From positions 776,999 to 840,998 of the forward strand of contig NW_022985554.1 of NCBI RefSeq assembly GCF_010093815.1: a DNA stretch of 64,000 bases, in the 5' to 3' direction. Below, in pieces: positions 23,808 through 34,036 of the stretch; positions within the stretch are counted from its first letter, which is position 1, and each line of letters begins with the position of its first letter. The notes under the pieces were generated by a model. That model was not told the DNA's origin and did no database searches. It was given only the letters and a program-made list of their open reading frames with translations. A program made the translations under genes and the position numbers. The stretch is from Pseudovirgaria hyperparasitica. Its lineage: Eukaryota; Ascomycota; Dothideomycetes; Acrospermales; Acrospermaceae.

Positions 23808-25912
23808 TCACACTACGACACGCATGAACCTATCGAAGTACATGCGTGCGCTCTCAACATCATCGACGTCAGCCACTACCCCGATATATCCATCTGGACG
23901 AACGATAACCATGCGGCCCTTAAGACGATCGACTTCTAGCCTTTCATAAGCACGGCCATGCCCCTCGTGCGCGCTTTCCACATCTGCAAATACGCGCCAG
24001 TAGTCGTACCCATATTCCTCATTCCACGGTCGAAACACTTCTGGCAGACTGAGTAGCTCAACCTTGTCTCGGTCTGCACAGTGGATCAAAAGAACCTCTA
24101 CCTGGGCTGGATCGCTACCTTTGATAAGATCCCCCAGTGGGTAAGAGTCGTCAGCCAGTTGTGTTCCAACCTTTCGCAAACGGTCAAAGAGCGGAGGCTG
24201 AGAGATATCTCCAGCGAATACCAAGATGCGAAACTGGCCAGACGCGTGCAGCCGCTGGTGTATGCGCGTTGTTGTACCATCAACTTGCAAGACCAATTGA
24301 ACGTCTGCGAGTCGTTTCCCTGGAACGAGATCTAGTTTCAAGAGACTAGGGCCGAGATCTCCCAAGCCACGTGGCATTTGAACGATATTGGATAGGGAAT
24401 ATCTTATGGACATTCCAGTAGTGAACCGTGAAGCCTTGGCGAATTCATCGTCGAAAGAGTTCGATGACGCTGAGAATAATTTGAGATACCCACGATCGAA
24501 CGCAATGAGGTCCTGAGCCACCGGGCGACGCTCTGATTCGTACGTGTCCAGGATGCACGGGTCAGCCTTACCCTCAAGAACTAATCTGAGCTTCCAGCCA
24601 AGATTATTGACGTCCTGCACGCTTGTGTTCATACCCTGTCCTGCCTTAGGAGAGTGGGTATCTAGAAGGATTAGCCAATGTCGCAGCCACCTTTTCTATA
24701 TTCATACGTACGGACTGCATCGCCCGCGAGAAATGCCCGAGAATCATGGGTTGTAAAATGATCACCCACACGCTGGCCCACACGATACGCCGACCACCAG
24801 GAACAAGTGGCTATGTCGAGATTGTAGGGAGAAATAATCTTGCGCGCCGCCTCAAGGATGATGTCCAGGGTAATGTCTTTTGGGTCAGACAGCTCACTTC
24901 CACTCTCCACCTATGAAAGGCTCAGCTAGCTGCGGGTGCGTAGGTCCTATAACATCGACTTACCGGTATATACATACGCACTTCCCGATTGGAGCGAGGT
25001 ACCAATAGTATGGTTCCATTCGAGGCTCGCAAATAACATACCTTTCGAATATCTGGAAAGTTCGTTTTTGGGATGAAGTCCATGACACCTAGATCGCATG
25101 AGGTCGAGATTCTATGAATCGGGGCACTCTCTTACCAAAGACAGAATCCGTCAGATCACCTTCGAGCTTCACATTAAGTGCTTTTCGCATCCAGCTGCGG
25201 GCGCCATCACAACCTACTACGTACTTTGCACGTATCGTGCCGACCTGGCGGAACTCATCGGTGACCTACATTGATCAATCTGTGAATAGAAGGGTACCAG
25301 AAAACTCACATTGATTTGATGATCCTCCGAGCCAATCTCCATCCTCGATAATTGTACCGAGACCGGATAGGCTTCTGAAGTCAGCATGTCCTTGCTATCG
25401 ATGTTGATGGAGCTCGGTCGGATATTCCTTAAAAGGGTCACATTTTTGCTCTGTAAGAGGTTGTGCGCCATATGGTGTTCACATCTAGACTGTTGCAACA
25501 TGCACTCTCGCGGCTTCCCCAGCTCTTGAACTTTATCTTGCATCACTTGCTCTCTCCTAATTCCATGAACGCCTTCGCTGTGTCCCCATATTGCAATCTC
25601 TTCCAAACGATGCGCTTCGGCCCATATCTGCGAACCAATGCCAAAGCTTTCGAAAATCTCGACTGTAGTACTCTTGAGACCTTCTGCTTGTCCACAGAGA
25701 GTTGGGTGCGCTCGTTTATCCACCAAAAGTACTCGTATTTTACTTTTATGGAACCAGTTTGCCAACGCCAAACTGTCTAGAGCATTCAGTGAGGGTATTC
25801 TACCCGTCAACACAATACTGGGTATGTCAAACAGGAAATTCATAGACTCTCACCCTGCTGGCCCGGCGCCCACTATAAGAACGTCCACAAAATTTGCACT
25901 CAGGCTCCCCAT
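23808..25912 (-). CDS. FAD-dependent aromatic hydroxylase, phenol 2-monooxygenase type
   Basis: Class A flavoprotein monooxygenase, expected to ortho-hydroxylate a phenolic ring using NADPH and O2. Six exons (25912-25854, 25772-25310, 25265-25136, 25088-24964, 24910-24712, 24661-23808) join to 609 residues, the usual length. FAD-binding landmarks are DVLIVGAGPAGLALANW (GxGxxG, residues 15-20), the DG motif YVVGCDGARSW near residue 190, and the GD motif FLAGDAVHTHSPKAGQGMN restored by splicing near residue 322, followed by TSVQDVNNLGWKL. The last 200 residues form the thioredoxin-like dimerisation domain of phenol hydroxylases (LVPGKRLADVQL, IVRPDGYIGVVADVDD). Introns are 44-81 nt. It lies 378 bp downstream of the methyltransferase on the same strand. 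The real substrate is unknown. Confidence 0.93.
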
Positions 25913-26290
25913 TTTCGAGACTGGGATACTGCCCACAGAATATCACCGTCGTAGAGACTCAAGGTCTGAAGAAGCAGATGCTTTGGTTGCGTTACAATAA
26001 TTCCTAAATGGATCGAGTTACTCATTCGAGTTAGCTCGGAGACACAAGCTTGCGATATCGCTCCGTAGATACACATATCGACGACAGCACAGCAGGGGTC
26101 GGAATGTGCAGAAACGAGCCATAAATTGCATGGATTTTCGTTTCCAGCTTGATCTACATCACTAGCCTGAATCCTGGTGCGGTTTTTATTGAGAAACACC
26201 TTTACACCTACCGCTAGGTATTCTCACCATCTGGCCAATAATCCATCCAATCACGCCGAAGGTCAGGCTCCCGCCATCAACAGCCACCCA
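25913..26290. other. Short intergenic region
   Basis: 378 bp between two genes on the minus strand, presumably the FAD monooxygenase promoter and the methyltransferase terminator. An open frame over part of it has no coding support. Confidence 0.5.
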
Positions 26291-27512
26291 TCACTCGGCT
26301 GGCTGAAGCCAGTAAATACCTGCAACATTCATCAGCTATGCATTCCGTCGTTGGATGTTTAGACTTGCCATAACCAACATCAGGACTACTCCATATGTCG
26401 GCTAGTACGAGACCTTGCGGCGAGCACATTCGGTCAACGTCGCTTCTCGTCCATTTGCCGCTACTCAGAGTATGCAAACGCTCTCCTTCTTCAATTTTGA
26501 CCATCGTACCGTCGATGGTCGCGGTCAATGTCTTCCTGGCGGTAAGGTAGTTCTCATAGCGATGATTTCCGGGATTCCAGGCTGCTGCCCACTGCCAATT
26601 GTCGTCATGGAGAACGGCATCGGCTTCAGGCCCGAGTTGAAGTCTACCGGCTTTCAATGCATACCGAACCCACCGCCGTGTGGCACCTCCCGGGATATCA
26701 TACGCTTTATTTATTCGTGACACGTCCTGACATCCATCGATGCCAATGATGAATCCTTGGAGGCATTCAACCCCTTGAGCTTCACTGAAACGACCTAGTA
26801 GGTCACCAGCCTCGCCTTGCTCGAGGTTTGCAATACTATTGCCTAACCATGCGATCGTCTTCTTTCTCCCTCGTGCTTCCTCAGATGTCGCTAGCCATTT
26901 CGCAGCATCCTCATAGGTGCCTTGAAGGGCACAAAGGTTGATATTACGGAGCTTCAAGCTGTCTTGTAAAGACTTGAGAGCGTATTCGAGAGCTGTATGG
27001 TCGACATCGAGGGCGTAGTATGTCAAAGGTGTATCTAGTGCATCAAGATGGCGCAGTATGAGGCCAGTCTTCTCCATGTTGCCAGCCCCAAGCTCCAGAA
27101 GGACATCGCTGCCTGTGCTCGCTATCTTCCGCGCAATATCGCCGACCTTCAGTTTCAAGAGCTCACTTTCAACCCTGTACGGGTAATAGTGCTTTGACCT
27201 TACGATTTCATCGTACAGCTGCTGACCTTCATCTCCCCACAAGAGCAGAGACGGTAGGTACTTTTGGTTCCGTGGCTGTCTCAGACCCTCCAAAGTCTGT
27301 GTGCGCAGGTTGGTCAGTGGTGCGTCTTCTTGTCGAATATCGACGATTCGGTAGGTGCCTTCAATTGAAAGACTCCTCGAGTTGATAGAACTAGGAGATG
27401 AAGAGCAATCTTCATATCGATATTCGTGCTTCAGACTCTGTCGCCCTCGATTATCAGTAATGAAAACATTGCTGAAATTAGCCTTGCTAGACGGGTCCTT
27501 CTCTGATAACAT
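26291..27512 (-). CDS. EasF/EgtD-type SAM-dependent N-methyltransferase
   Basis: Histidine-specific/EasF-type methyltransferase family, which N-methylates amino acids such as histidine (EgtD) or dimethylallyltryptophan (EasF, ergot pathway). The SAM-binding motif is LLELGAGNMEKTG (residues 138-150). Other family landmarks are LLLWGDEGQQLYDEI, YYPYRVESELL, TYYALDVDHTALEYAL, KTIAWLGNSIANLEQGEAG, GFIIGIDGCQD and the C-terminal WAAAWNPGNHRYENYL. Two exons (27512-26369 and 26319-26291) join to 390 residues. The 49-nt intron has a GC donor (GCAAGT...TTGCAG), and joining restores the family ending VGYGIYWLQPAE before TGA. Unspliced, the frame runs to an unrelated tail. No sulfatase-like or C-type-lectin-like domain follows, so it is not a full Egt1. 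The substrate is unknown, and an aromatic amino acid derivative is plausible from context. Confidence 0.88.
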
Positions 27513-28946
27513 GATCGCGATGTTATACTGTAGGTGAAGAAAGGTTGTGGTTTATACAAGAATGGCATGTCAAGTCAAAAAGATATACAGACTTTAATAC
27601 TAATGTTACCAGCTATAATCTCATCTCGACATCCCGGAACACAAATCACTTTTCGTTGCGTTCTGACGGACTTAACGAGCCGTTTGTCCAATGCAAGCTG
27701 CACAGCAGCGATCGTGTCTGCGACCTTTGAATCCATTCGGCTAATGTAGAACTCCTTAGCCATCCTTGTGTCGGTCTCTTCAAACAGCGCAGGGTACAGC
27801 TCCTAGTGAGATTCGGACCTAATATGCGGCTCAACAAAGCGCCATCAGAGCAGTATCTGGCATTAATACCATATAGTTCTCTAAATGGTACTTTAGTAAG
27901 CAGTTATGAATTATTTATGAAGAGGTCTCAGTATCAACAAGCACTGATTTAGCATAGAATATACTGTGTTCACTATGTCACTTTCGCAATTTTCCACATT
28001 ATTTCCATATTACGCAAACAGTATTACAGAAGGAAGAGTATCGCATCTTCTATGCTGATCTCACTCAGTCCCCATTCCTACTCTTATGAAAGATGTATTA
28101 GGTTTGCGATTAAGAACCACTCGTTAGGTCACGTGAGAAGGTTACTTATTCGTGCCCTTTTCTCAGTATGTATGACTGATGTCATGTAGGAATAGTGATT
28201 CTCCTATCAATTACTGATAACCAAGTACCGAGCCCTACTAATCCCAACTCGTCTATCATCGATCGAGGATAACAAGGACGAAAGGTGCCTATAACGGTCA
28301 TCATGATGCGCACTAGCGGCGGGTGCTGGTAATATGTTATCTCGGTCCAAGCTTTGTCACCGTGCGCACGCTCCACTTGCATGAGCCCATTCGAGCGACA
28401 GAAAGCATAATCTGCCGTATCACTCATGACGTGTTCTAATTACCATTTCTGGAGATATCTCTTCCAAGGCCAGACTAAAGTAACCGACTTACCTAAACTG
28501 CGTATTGCCCTAACGCAAGGTGACTGAGCACGCAACTGTGTTGAAAAGCTGATAGGTACCGACACACACGGCTACATATACACTAGCGGCAGACCGCAGC
28601 TGAGGCTCGGGCCATTCTTTGGACAGCTCATCCGGTGGCTGGCTGAGCTGACAAGGCGCGGCAAGAGGTGGGGATCGCGTTTAGAGCCGTGTAGGCTTTT
28701 AGGAACGGCAGGGATCAGCCGATCGGAGTTTGCTGTAAGATCAGATCCACAACTCCTTGTCGGAGAGATTAGCGATAATCGTACACCCGGGCTTGAGAGT
28801 CAACATTGGCCGACGTCAATACTTTTACTGTCTCCCTCAAACTTTACATATGTTCGCGTTCACATTCTCGGGCTAGTGTCTACCGTGAAGTCACAAGCAA
28901 CAAGGTTGCTACGGACCGCCGCCTGGAGATCCCTGTGAGCTGCACT
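27513..28946. other. Divergent promoter region of methyltransferase and MFS genes
   Basis: 1.4 kb between two head-to-head genes, so co-regulation is possible. Short open frames here (for example 28182-28427, minus) show no family features. I could not find a convincing shared operator by eye. Confidence 0.45.
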
Positions 28947-31081
28947 ATGTCGTTGGATCAGTCACATAGAAGCGAGATAGGATGTGAAAGAACAAACCTC
29001 CTACAATCATCAAGCAGCAGCACGTCTGGAAGCGGGCAGCATACTCCTACGTATGCAAGCACAGTCAACGAAGAACATAAGCAAGGTGCTATCAAAGGTC
29101 ACCGCCATGATTCTAGTACCAGTGTGGTCGAGTCCCTGGACTACCGCACTCAGTTGAAGAAGAACTTAGTGTTGCTGTTGAGTATGTACAGTTCTCCATT
29201 CCTAGAGCTTCACTGATCGGCCAGGTGTTTATCTATGCAACTCTGATACATCAATTCTACTGGCCATGTTCCGTTCAGTCGCCTCTGAATACGACAAGAT
29301 GGACCAAGCCAGCTGGATCATCAATAGCTACATCATAGGCCTCATTGTTGCACAGCCCATGGTATGCAGACCAAGAAACTACCTGGACCCTTGACTGATA
29401 GTCAATAGTATGGGAAGCTTTCTGATATCTATGGCCGCAAAGGTCCTCTTCTCCTGGCCTATGTTTGCTACCTTATAGGCGCCATACTCGCGTACGTAAA
29501 ATCCATTCTGAAGCGCGATTCTTCTCACATGTCATACATAGTGGAAGTGGTGTATCATTTACGGGAGTCCTGATAGGGCGCGCTATTGCGGGCGTTGGCA
29601 ATAGTGGCATCTCTGTCCTCATCTCTACGCTCATTGTAGATCTGGTTCCTATGCAAGAGGTGGCTGTTTGGCGTAGCTATGTATACGCACTAAATATGGC
29701 AGGTCGAGCCCTCGGACCCCCGATTGGAGGTCTTATTGCCGACAGGAGCAACTGGCGATGGTTTGTCTAGATAGACTTGACGCTCGTTCACACCACTGAC
29801 CAAGGCAGGGCTTTCCTCTATCAGACCCCGATCGTACTGCTCACTATCATCTTTGTTTGGTGGAAGATGGAGATCCCAAACGCTGCGAAGAAGATCGAAA
29901 ACTACGCTGATGAGGACCGCTCGAGCTGGACCAAGAAGCTTAAGCGAATCGACTTTGGTGGATCTATAACCCTAGGCATTGCAAACATTGGGCTTGTGCT
30001 CTTTCTTGACGAGATCTCGAAAGATCTCAATCTGGCACAGAACACGCTTGCGATCGTTTCAATGGTGATATGGCTCGTTTTCTTGGTCGCTTTTGCAGTC
30101 TGCGAGGGTTTCATCGCCCATGAACCCGTATTGCCACTTCGACTGCTGATCAAGCGGAATGTTTTCGCTGCGTACATGATCCAATTCATGCAGACGGCAG
30201 CACAAGTCGCTGTAAGTTTCTGAATGTTTCCAATATTTTGAACAAACTAATCGGCTCATAGCTATACACATCCATGCCTCTGTACTTCAGGGTGACGGTA
30301 GGAGACAGCACGACCAGAGTTGCCCTCCGTCTCGCCATAGTCACGGTTGGGACGATCGTAGGTGGACTCATCAGTGGATTCGTAATAAAGCGGTACGTAT
30401 AGTCAATAAAGGCACTATAATAACCACGTCCTGACAGCTTGCAGAACTGGAAAGTACAAGCGGCTCATATTCGTCTCAGTTGTCATGTCCAATATTTCTT
30501 TGTTTGCCATCTATATTCGATGGCAGGGCAACACTGACTGGGCCGAGACGCTCTATGGATTTCCCGTTGGACTCGGCTTCGGCGTTTCTCTATCTGCTGC
30601 ATTTATCGGCTTGACCTTTCGCCTGGAGCCATCTCAGATTGCGATAGCAACATCTGGATTCTACCTCAGCGTCAACCTTGGTAGTCTGTTTGGAGTTAGC
30701 ATATCCTCCCTCATAATCGTGTCGATAGTCAAGAAGAACTTGTATGCATCACTCAGTGGCTTTGATAATGCTACTGCAATCATCCAGAGTGTTGTAAGGA
30801 ACTTTGATGAGATCAATCGATTGCCTGGAAAGGTTCAACTGCTTGTCCAGCGCGCCTATATCGATAGCATGATTTCCGTTTGGCGTAAGTTCACACTGAC
30901 AACCTCGGCGACTCTTCTAAGAAATTTTCACTGACTACATTAAGTTTTTGCATTTATCTGTGGCATGCTCTCTCTTCTAGCCACTTTCTTAATGCAAGAG
31001 ACGTCGTCAAAGACAGAAGGGAAGAGACGTTCTAACAGAGACTACCGTACAATTGCTAGTGAGGAGGATGACGATATATAG
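28947..31081 (+). CDS. DHA2-type MFS transporter
   Basis: Major facilitator drug/H+ antiporter of the 14-helix type, in the plasma or vacuolar membrane. Eight exons (28947-29181, 29225-29361, 29409-29491, 29542-29760, 29809-30211, 30262-30392, 30445-30884, 30945-31081) join to 594 residues. A hydrophilic N-tail of about 70 residues is followed by the first helix (VYLCNSDTSILLAMF), MFS motif A (YGKLSDIYGRKGPLLLAY, residues about 125-142), GRAIAGVGNSGI, the antiporter motif C region (NMAGRALGPPIGGLIAD) and NWRWAFLYQTPI. Further helices run to a basic/acidic C-tail ending EEDDDI. Introns are 43-60 nt. An upstream in-frame ATG at 28806 is less likely. The substrate is unknown. Its place beside biosynthetic enzymes suggests export of their product. 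Vacuolar basic-amino-acid permeases are related alternatives. Confidence 0.92.
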
Positions 31082-31666
31082 ACTTTAAAATAGAAGGCAA
31101 AGTTTAGAGTGTACAGAGCATTTCACGATGTTGGAGTTACAATGTATGTATGTATGGGGGCTTGAGAAGATTCTGTAACTGGCACAATTACCAGATGTAT
31201 GTAGTATGTAATGTATAGTATTTGTATCAATGTGGCGGCAAATTATATCTGTACAGGTTCCAAACATCGAAATTGTCAATATGACGGAGCCAGGTTCGTA
31301 TGAGCCAGAAGAGATGGTGCATGATGCATTTGTGCCATGCATAATGCGTCATTTTCCCATAGCTAACAAAGGCTGGAACTGGGACCGAGATAATGCAGCC
31401 ATATGCAGGTATATGTAACAAGGATTAATTGGCCGCACATCCCAACACGGCCGCGGTATATGTACCCCGCTCCATGGATCCTGGCTGTGCCAGCCAGTGG
31501 ACATGGCGCTTCTGAAGATCATGAAGCTGTTGCGACTTCGGACGCATCATGATGCAGCTGTATTTGAAACTATGTTCGTTGCACGTGACACGATGATCGA
31601 TCATCAAGCTGCAGAAATAACATCGAACACCGTGTTTTGAGATACGATAGGCCATTCAGCGTGATC
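31082..31666. other. Intergenic region
   Basis: 585 bp between the MFS gene and the O-methyltransferase gene on the same strand, presumably terminator and promoter. No separate gene seen. Confidence 0.5.
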
Positions 31667-32588
31667 ATGTCAGCTACACACGAAACAACCACCACCACCA
31701 CCACCGTCTTTGACAAGTCAAAAGCCTATCTCCCATGGGAGATCAATGGCAAATTCGTATGTGCTTCTCCGTTCTGCTCCCTGGACCATCTCTTTGCCTT
31801 TCAGTGATAGGGAAATCTCATGCTAATATGTGAATTAGACCGCTGATGGCCGTGAAATCGCCCTCCTCGACTACATCTTCACACACTCCTCCCTACCCAC
31901 GCTGCGCGGCAACCCTGCCGCAGTGCTCTCTGCAATTGACTCCTTCGCCCGCACGCAAACAGGCCTGATAAACATCGGCGAGACTAAAGGCGCCATCGTA
32001 ACCTCTCTGATCGCCCACCACCGGCCGTCCACGGTAGTGGAGCTAGGAGGCTACGTTGGGTACTCTGCAATCCTCTTCGGTGACGCAATGAGGCGCGCCG
32101 GGGGAAGCATGTACTACAGCGTGGAGAAAACCCCGTTGTTCGCAGCTGTTGCGACCATGTTGATAGATCTGGCTGGACTGCGAGATCACGTACGAGTGCT
32201 CATTGGTACAGGGGCCGAAGGCGTACAGCGACTTGCTGACGAGAAACTGATAGAAGGTAGAATTGGGATGGCGTTTTTCGATCATCATAAGCCGAGCTAC
32301 ACGGCAGACTTGAAACGTATGGAGAGTCTAGGAATGGTGGGCGCGGGTACGGTGTTGGTGGCGGATAATATGATATTGCCAGGAAATCCACGGTATGTGG
32401 AGTGGGTACGGGCCTGTGTTGATGAGAAGAAGAGGTTGCTGGGTATAGATCCAGGCAGTGAGTGGGAGGCAGAGAGGGGCTTTGGAAGAGCCGATCTAGT
32501 ATACAGCAGTGAGTTCCTGAAGAGCTTTGAGCCCAGCGGGATGGAAGATGGAATAGAGATTACTACTTGTAAGGGGGTTGTGGCATAG
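31667..32588 (+). CDS. Catechol O-methyltransferase-like enzyme
   Basis: SAM- and Mg-dependent O-methyltransferase of the COMT family, expected to methylate a catechol hydroxyl. Two exons (31667-31756 and 31839-32588, 82-nt intron GTATGT...AATTAG) join to 279 residues. COMT landmarks appear in order: INIGETKGAIV, the SAM motif VVELGGYVGYSAILFGD (Glu98 region), YYSVEKTPLFAAVAT, the metal/catalytic segment AFFDHHKPSY (Asp178, Lys181) and VLVADNMILPGNPRY (Asp206, Asn207), matching the Asp141, Lys144, Asp169 and Asn170 set of mammalian COMT. The end YSSEFLKSFEP fits the family. A threonine run (TTTTTT) sits in the variable N-terminus. It follows the MFS gene on the same strand. Paired with the nearby phenol hydroxylase it could methylate a newly formed catechol (inference). 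Confidence 0.9.
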
Positions 32589-34036
32589 ACGCACACCATC
32601 TTCAATCTTCCTGCTACAAGTAATCATGTGGGGAGCCTATGATAGATAGAACGGTAATCTCTAGGCACAAATCAACATTGTCGATGGTCTGTAACCAGGT
32701 TTATCCTCGAAGCTGAGTTGTCTGATCCTGCAGAGACAGAAATTCATCCCTGACTTGGCTACTGTTAAATCCATGAAGTGGACTAAATATCGTACACAGA
32801 TTCTGAATGGTTTAAGAAGACCCATGACAGCAGCCATGTCTTATTCCAGAAACCACGGATGTGTCCATGCTTCATTTGCAATGATGCACTCGTGTGAACC
32901 TAGTCTCATCATCTTTAACGCCGACTCTATGAAGGCCTCATTATGAATATCTGGTCATTTTTCGGATACTTCAAGTGATTTCTTCCTGTCAAAGGGCATG
33001 CAAGATCTCGTTCCTATCAAGAGTTCAGCGTATACAGTAAGCGTTTCGAGATTCTCTTCCTTTCTGCAATACGATACATTGCGCTCAAGGCACATGATAC
33101 TAAGGGGCATACCATGAGAAACGTTGATGTGAATCTCATCATCGCACATGCCTAGTGTATATGCACTGCCGGTGTCAGCTAGTAACCCCTATTGCACGGG
33201 ACTCCCCTTACTATCGCTCCAAACGAAGACACATCAGCCGGTATGCTCAGCTTATCGTGTGAGATAGCTTCAGGACTAAGCCAGCTGTGGTTTTCTTTGA
33301 CCAAACCTTTCTCAATAAGAGGTGCGTAGCGGGCGTCTTCATTGTCGATGACTTGTACTCGCTTCATGGCGATACAGTCGATCATTGTTATCTTGTACGG
33401 TTTGACGTCGAAAGATATTAGCACTGCGGTTTGTGATTTCGAGTCACTCACGCGCCCAAATGAGCTACATTGTGGCGATGCAAGTCGGGGAGACACCTTT
33501 CAAGGCATGTTTGGCAATAATCTTTCGGTCCTGCTCTCGCCTACCTATGCTGCTTCCACGACACTTCTCTCAGAGGACGAAGTCCGTACTCGCCTGTGTC
33601 CCCTTACACACAGATATTGATCTTAGTATCTACACCCGAGATTGTATTCAGAAGCGGGTTTGAAGAGGTCTGGAAAGCAAGCAATTCATGTCAGCCTCAG
33701 AAGAGTTATGAATCTTGGAAAGGAAGTCGAATTCGAATTCGATGATGTTTGCCAGGACAGTAACATCCCGTGGTAACGCCTGAACCATGCTTCAAGATGC
33801 TGACCTCCTCGACAGACTCTGCTCGGAGCCTACCATGCCAGACCTATGCCAGGCTTCCACAGAAGCCGCAAGATCATTATGCAGCGCCATGCTATCTATG
33901 CATATACTTACACGTGCAATCATAAGCTCGCCGAACGTGATGCTACGTAGGAAATTGAACTTTGCGCCGTACCCCGCCATGCAATGCTTTGCAATTATTT
34001 TGTATATCTGCTCATCACGTGTCGCAAACCTGTGTC
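32589..34036. other. Intergenic region holding a kinase relic
   Basis: Between the O-methyltransferase and the Spt21/Ams2-like gene. Apart from the kinase relic at 32955-33500 there is no recognisable gene. Confidence 0.45.
32955..33500 (-). pseudogene. Protein-kinase-like relic
   Basis: Minus-strand fragments in kinase order. DVKPYKITMID fits the catalytic loop (xDxKPxN with K in place of N). VQVIDNEDARY stands where the Mg-binding loop should be, without DFG. HSWLSPEAISHDKLSIPADV then SSFGAI fits subdomains VIII-IX. A good 46-nt intron (33211-33166, GTAAGG...CGGCAG with CTGAC) would join SSFGAI to CIYTRHV, the usual fungal continuation. The next conserved part (CDDEIHINVSHG, then CLERNVSYCRKEEN) lies one base out of frame. 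No ATP-binding lobe is recognisable upstream. It looks like a decayed member of the expanded fungal kinase families. A rapidly evolving pseudokinase is possible but less likely. Confidence 0.55.

Noticed and set aside
28182-28427. 81-residue minus frame in the divergent promoter
   Set aside because: No family features, no clear promoter, and it sits where regulatory DNA is expected.
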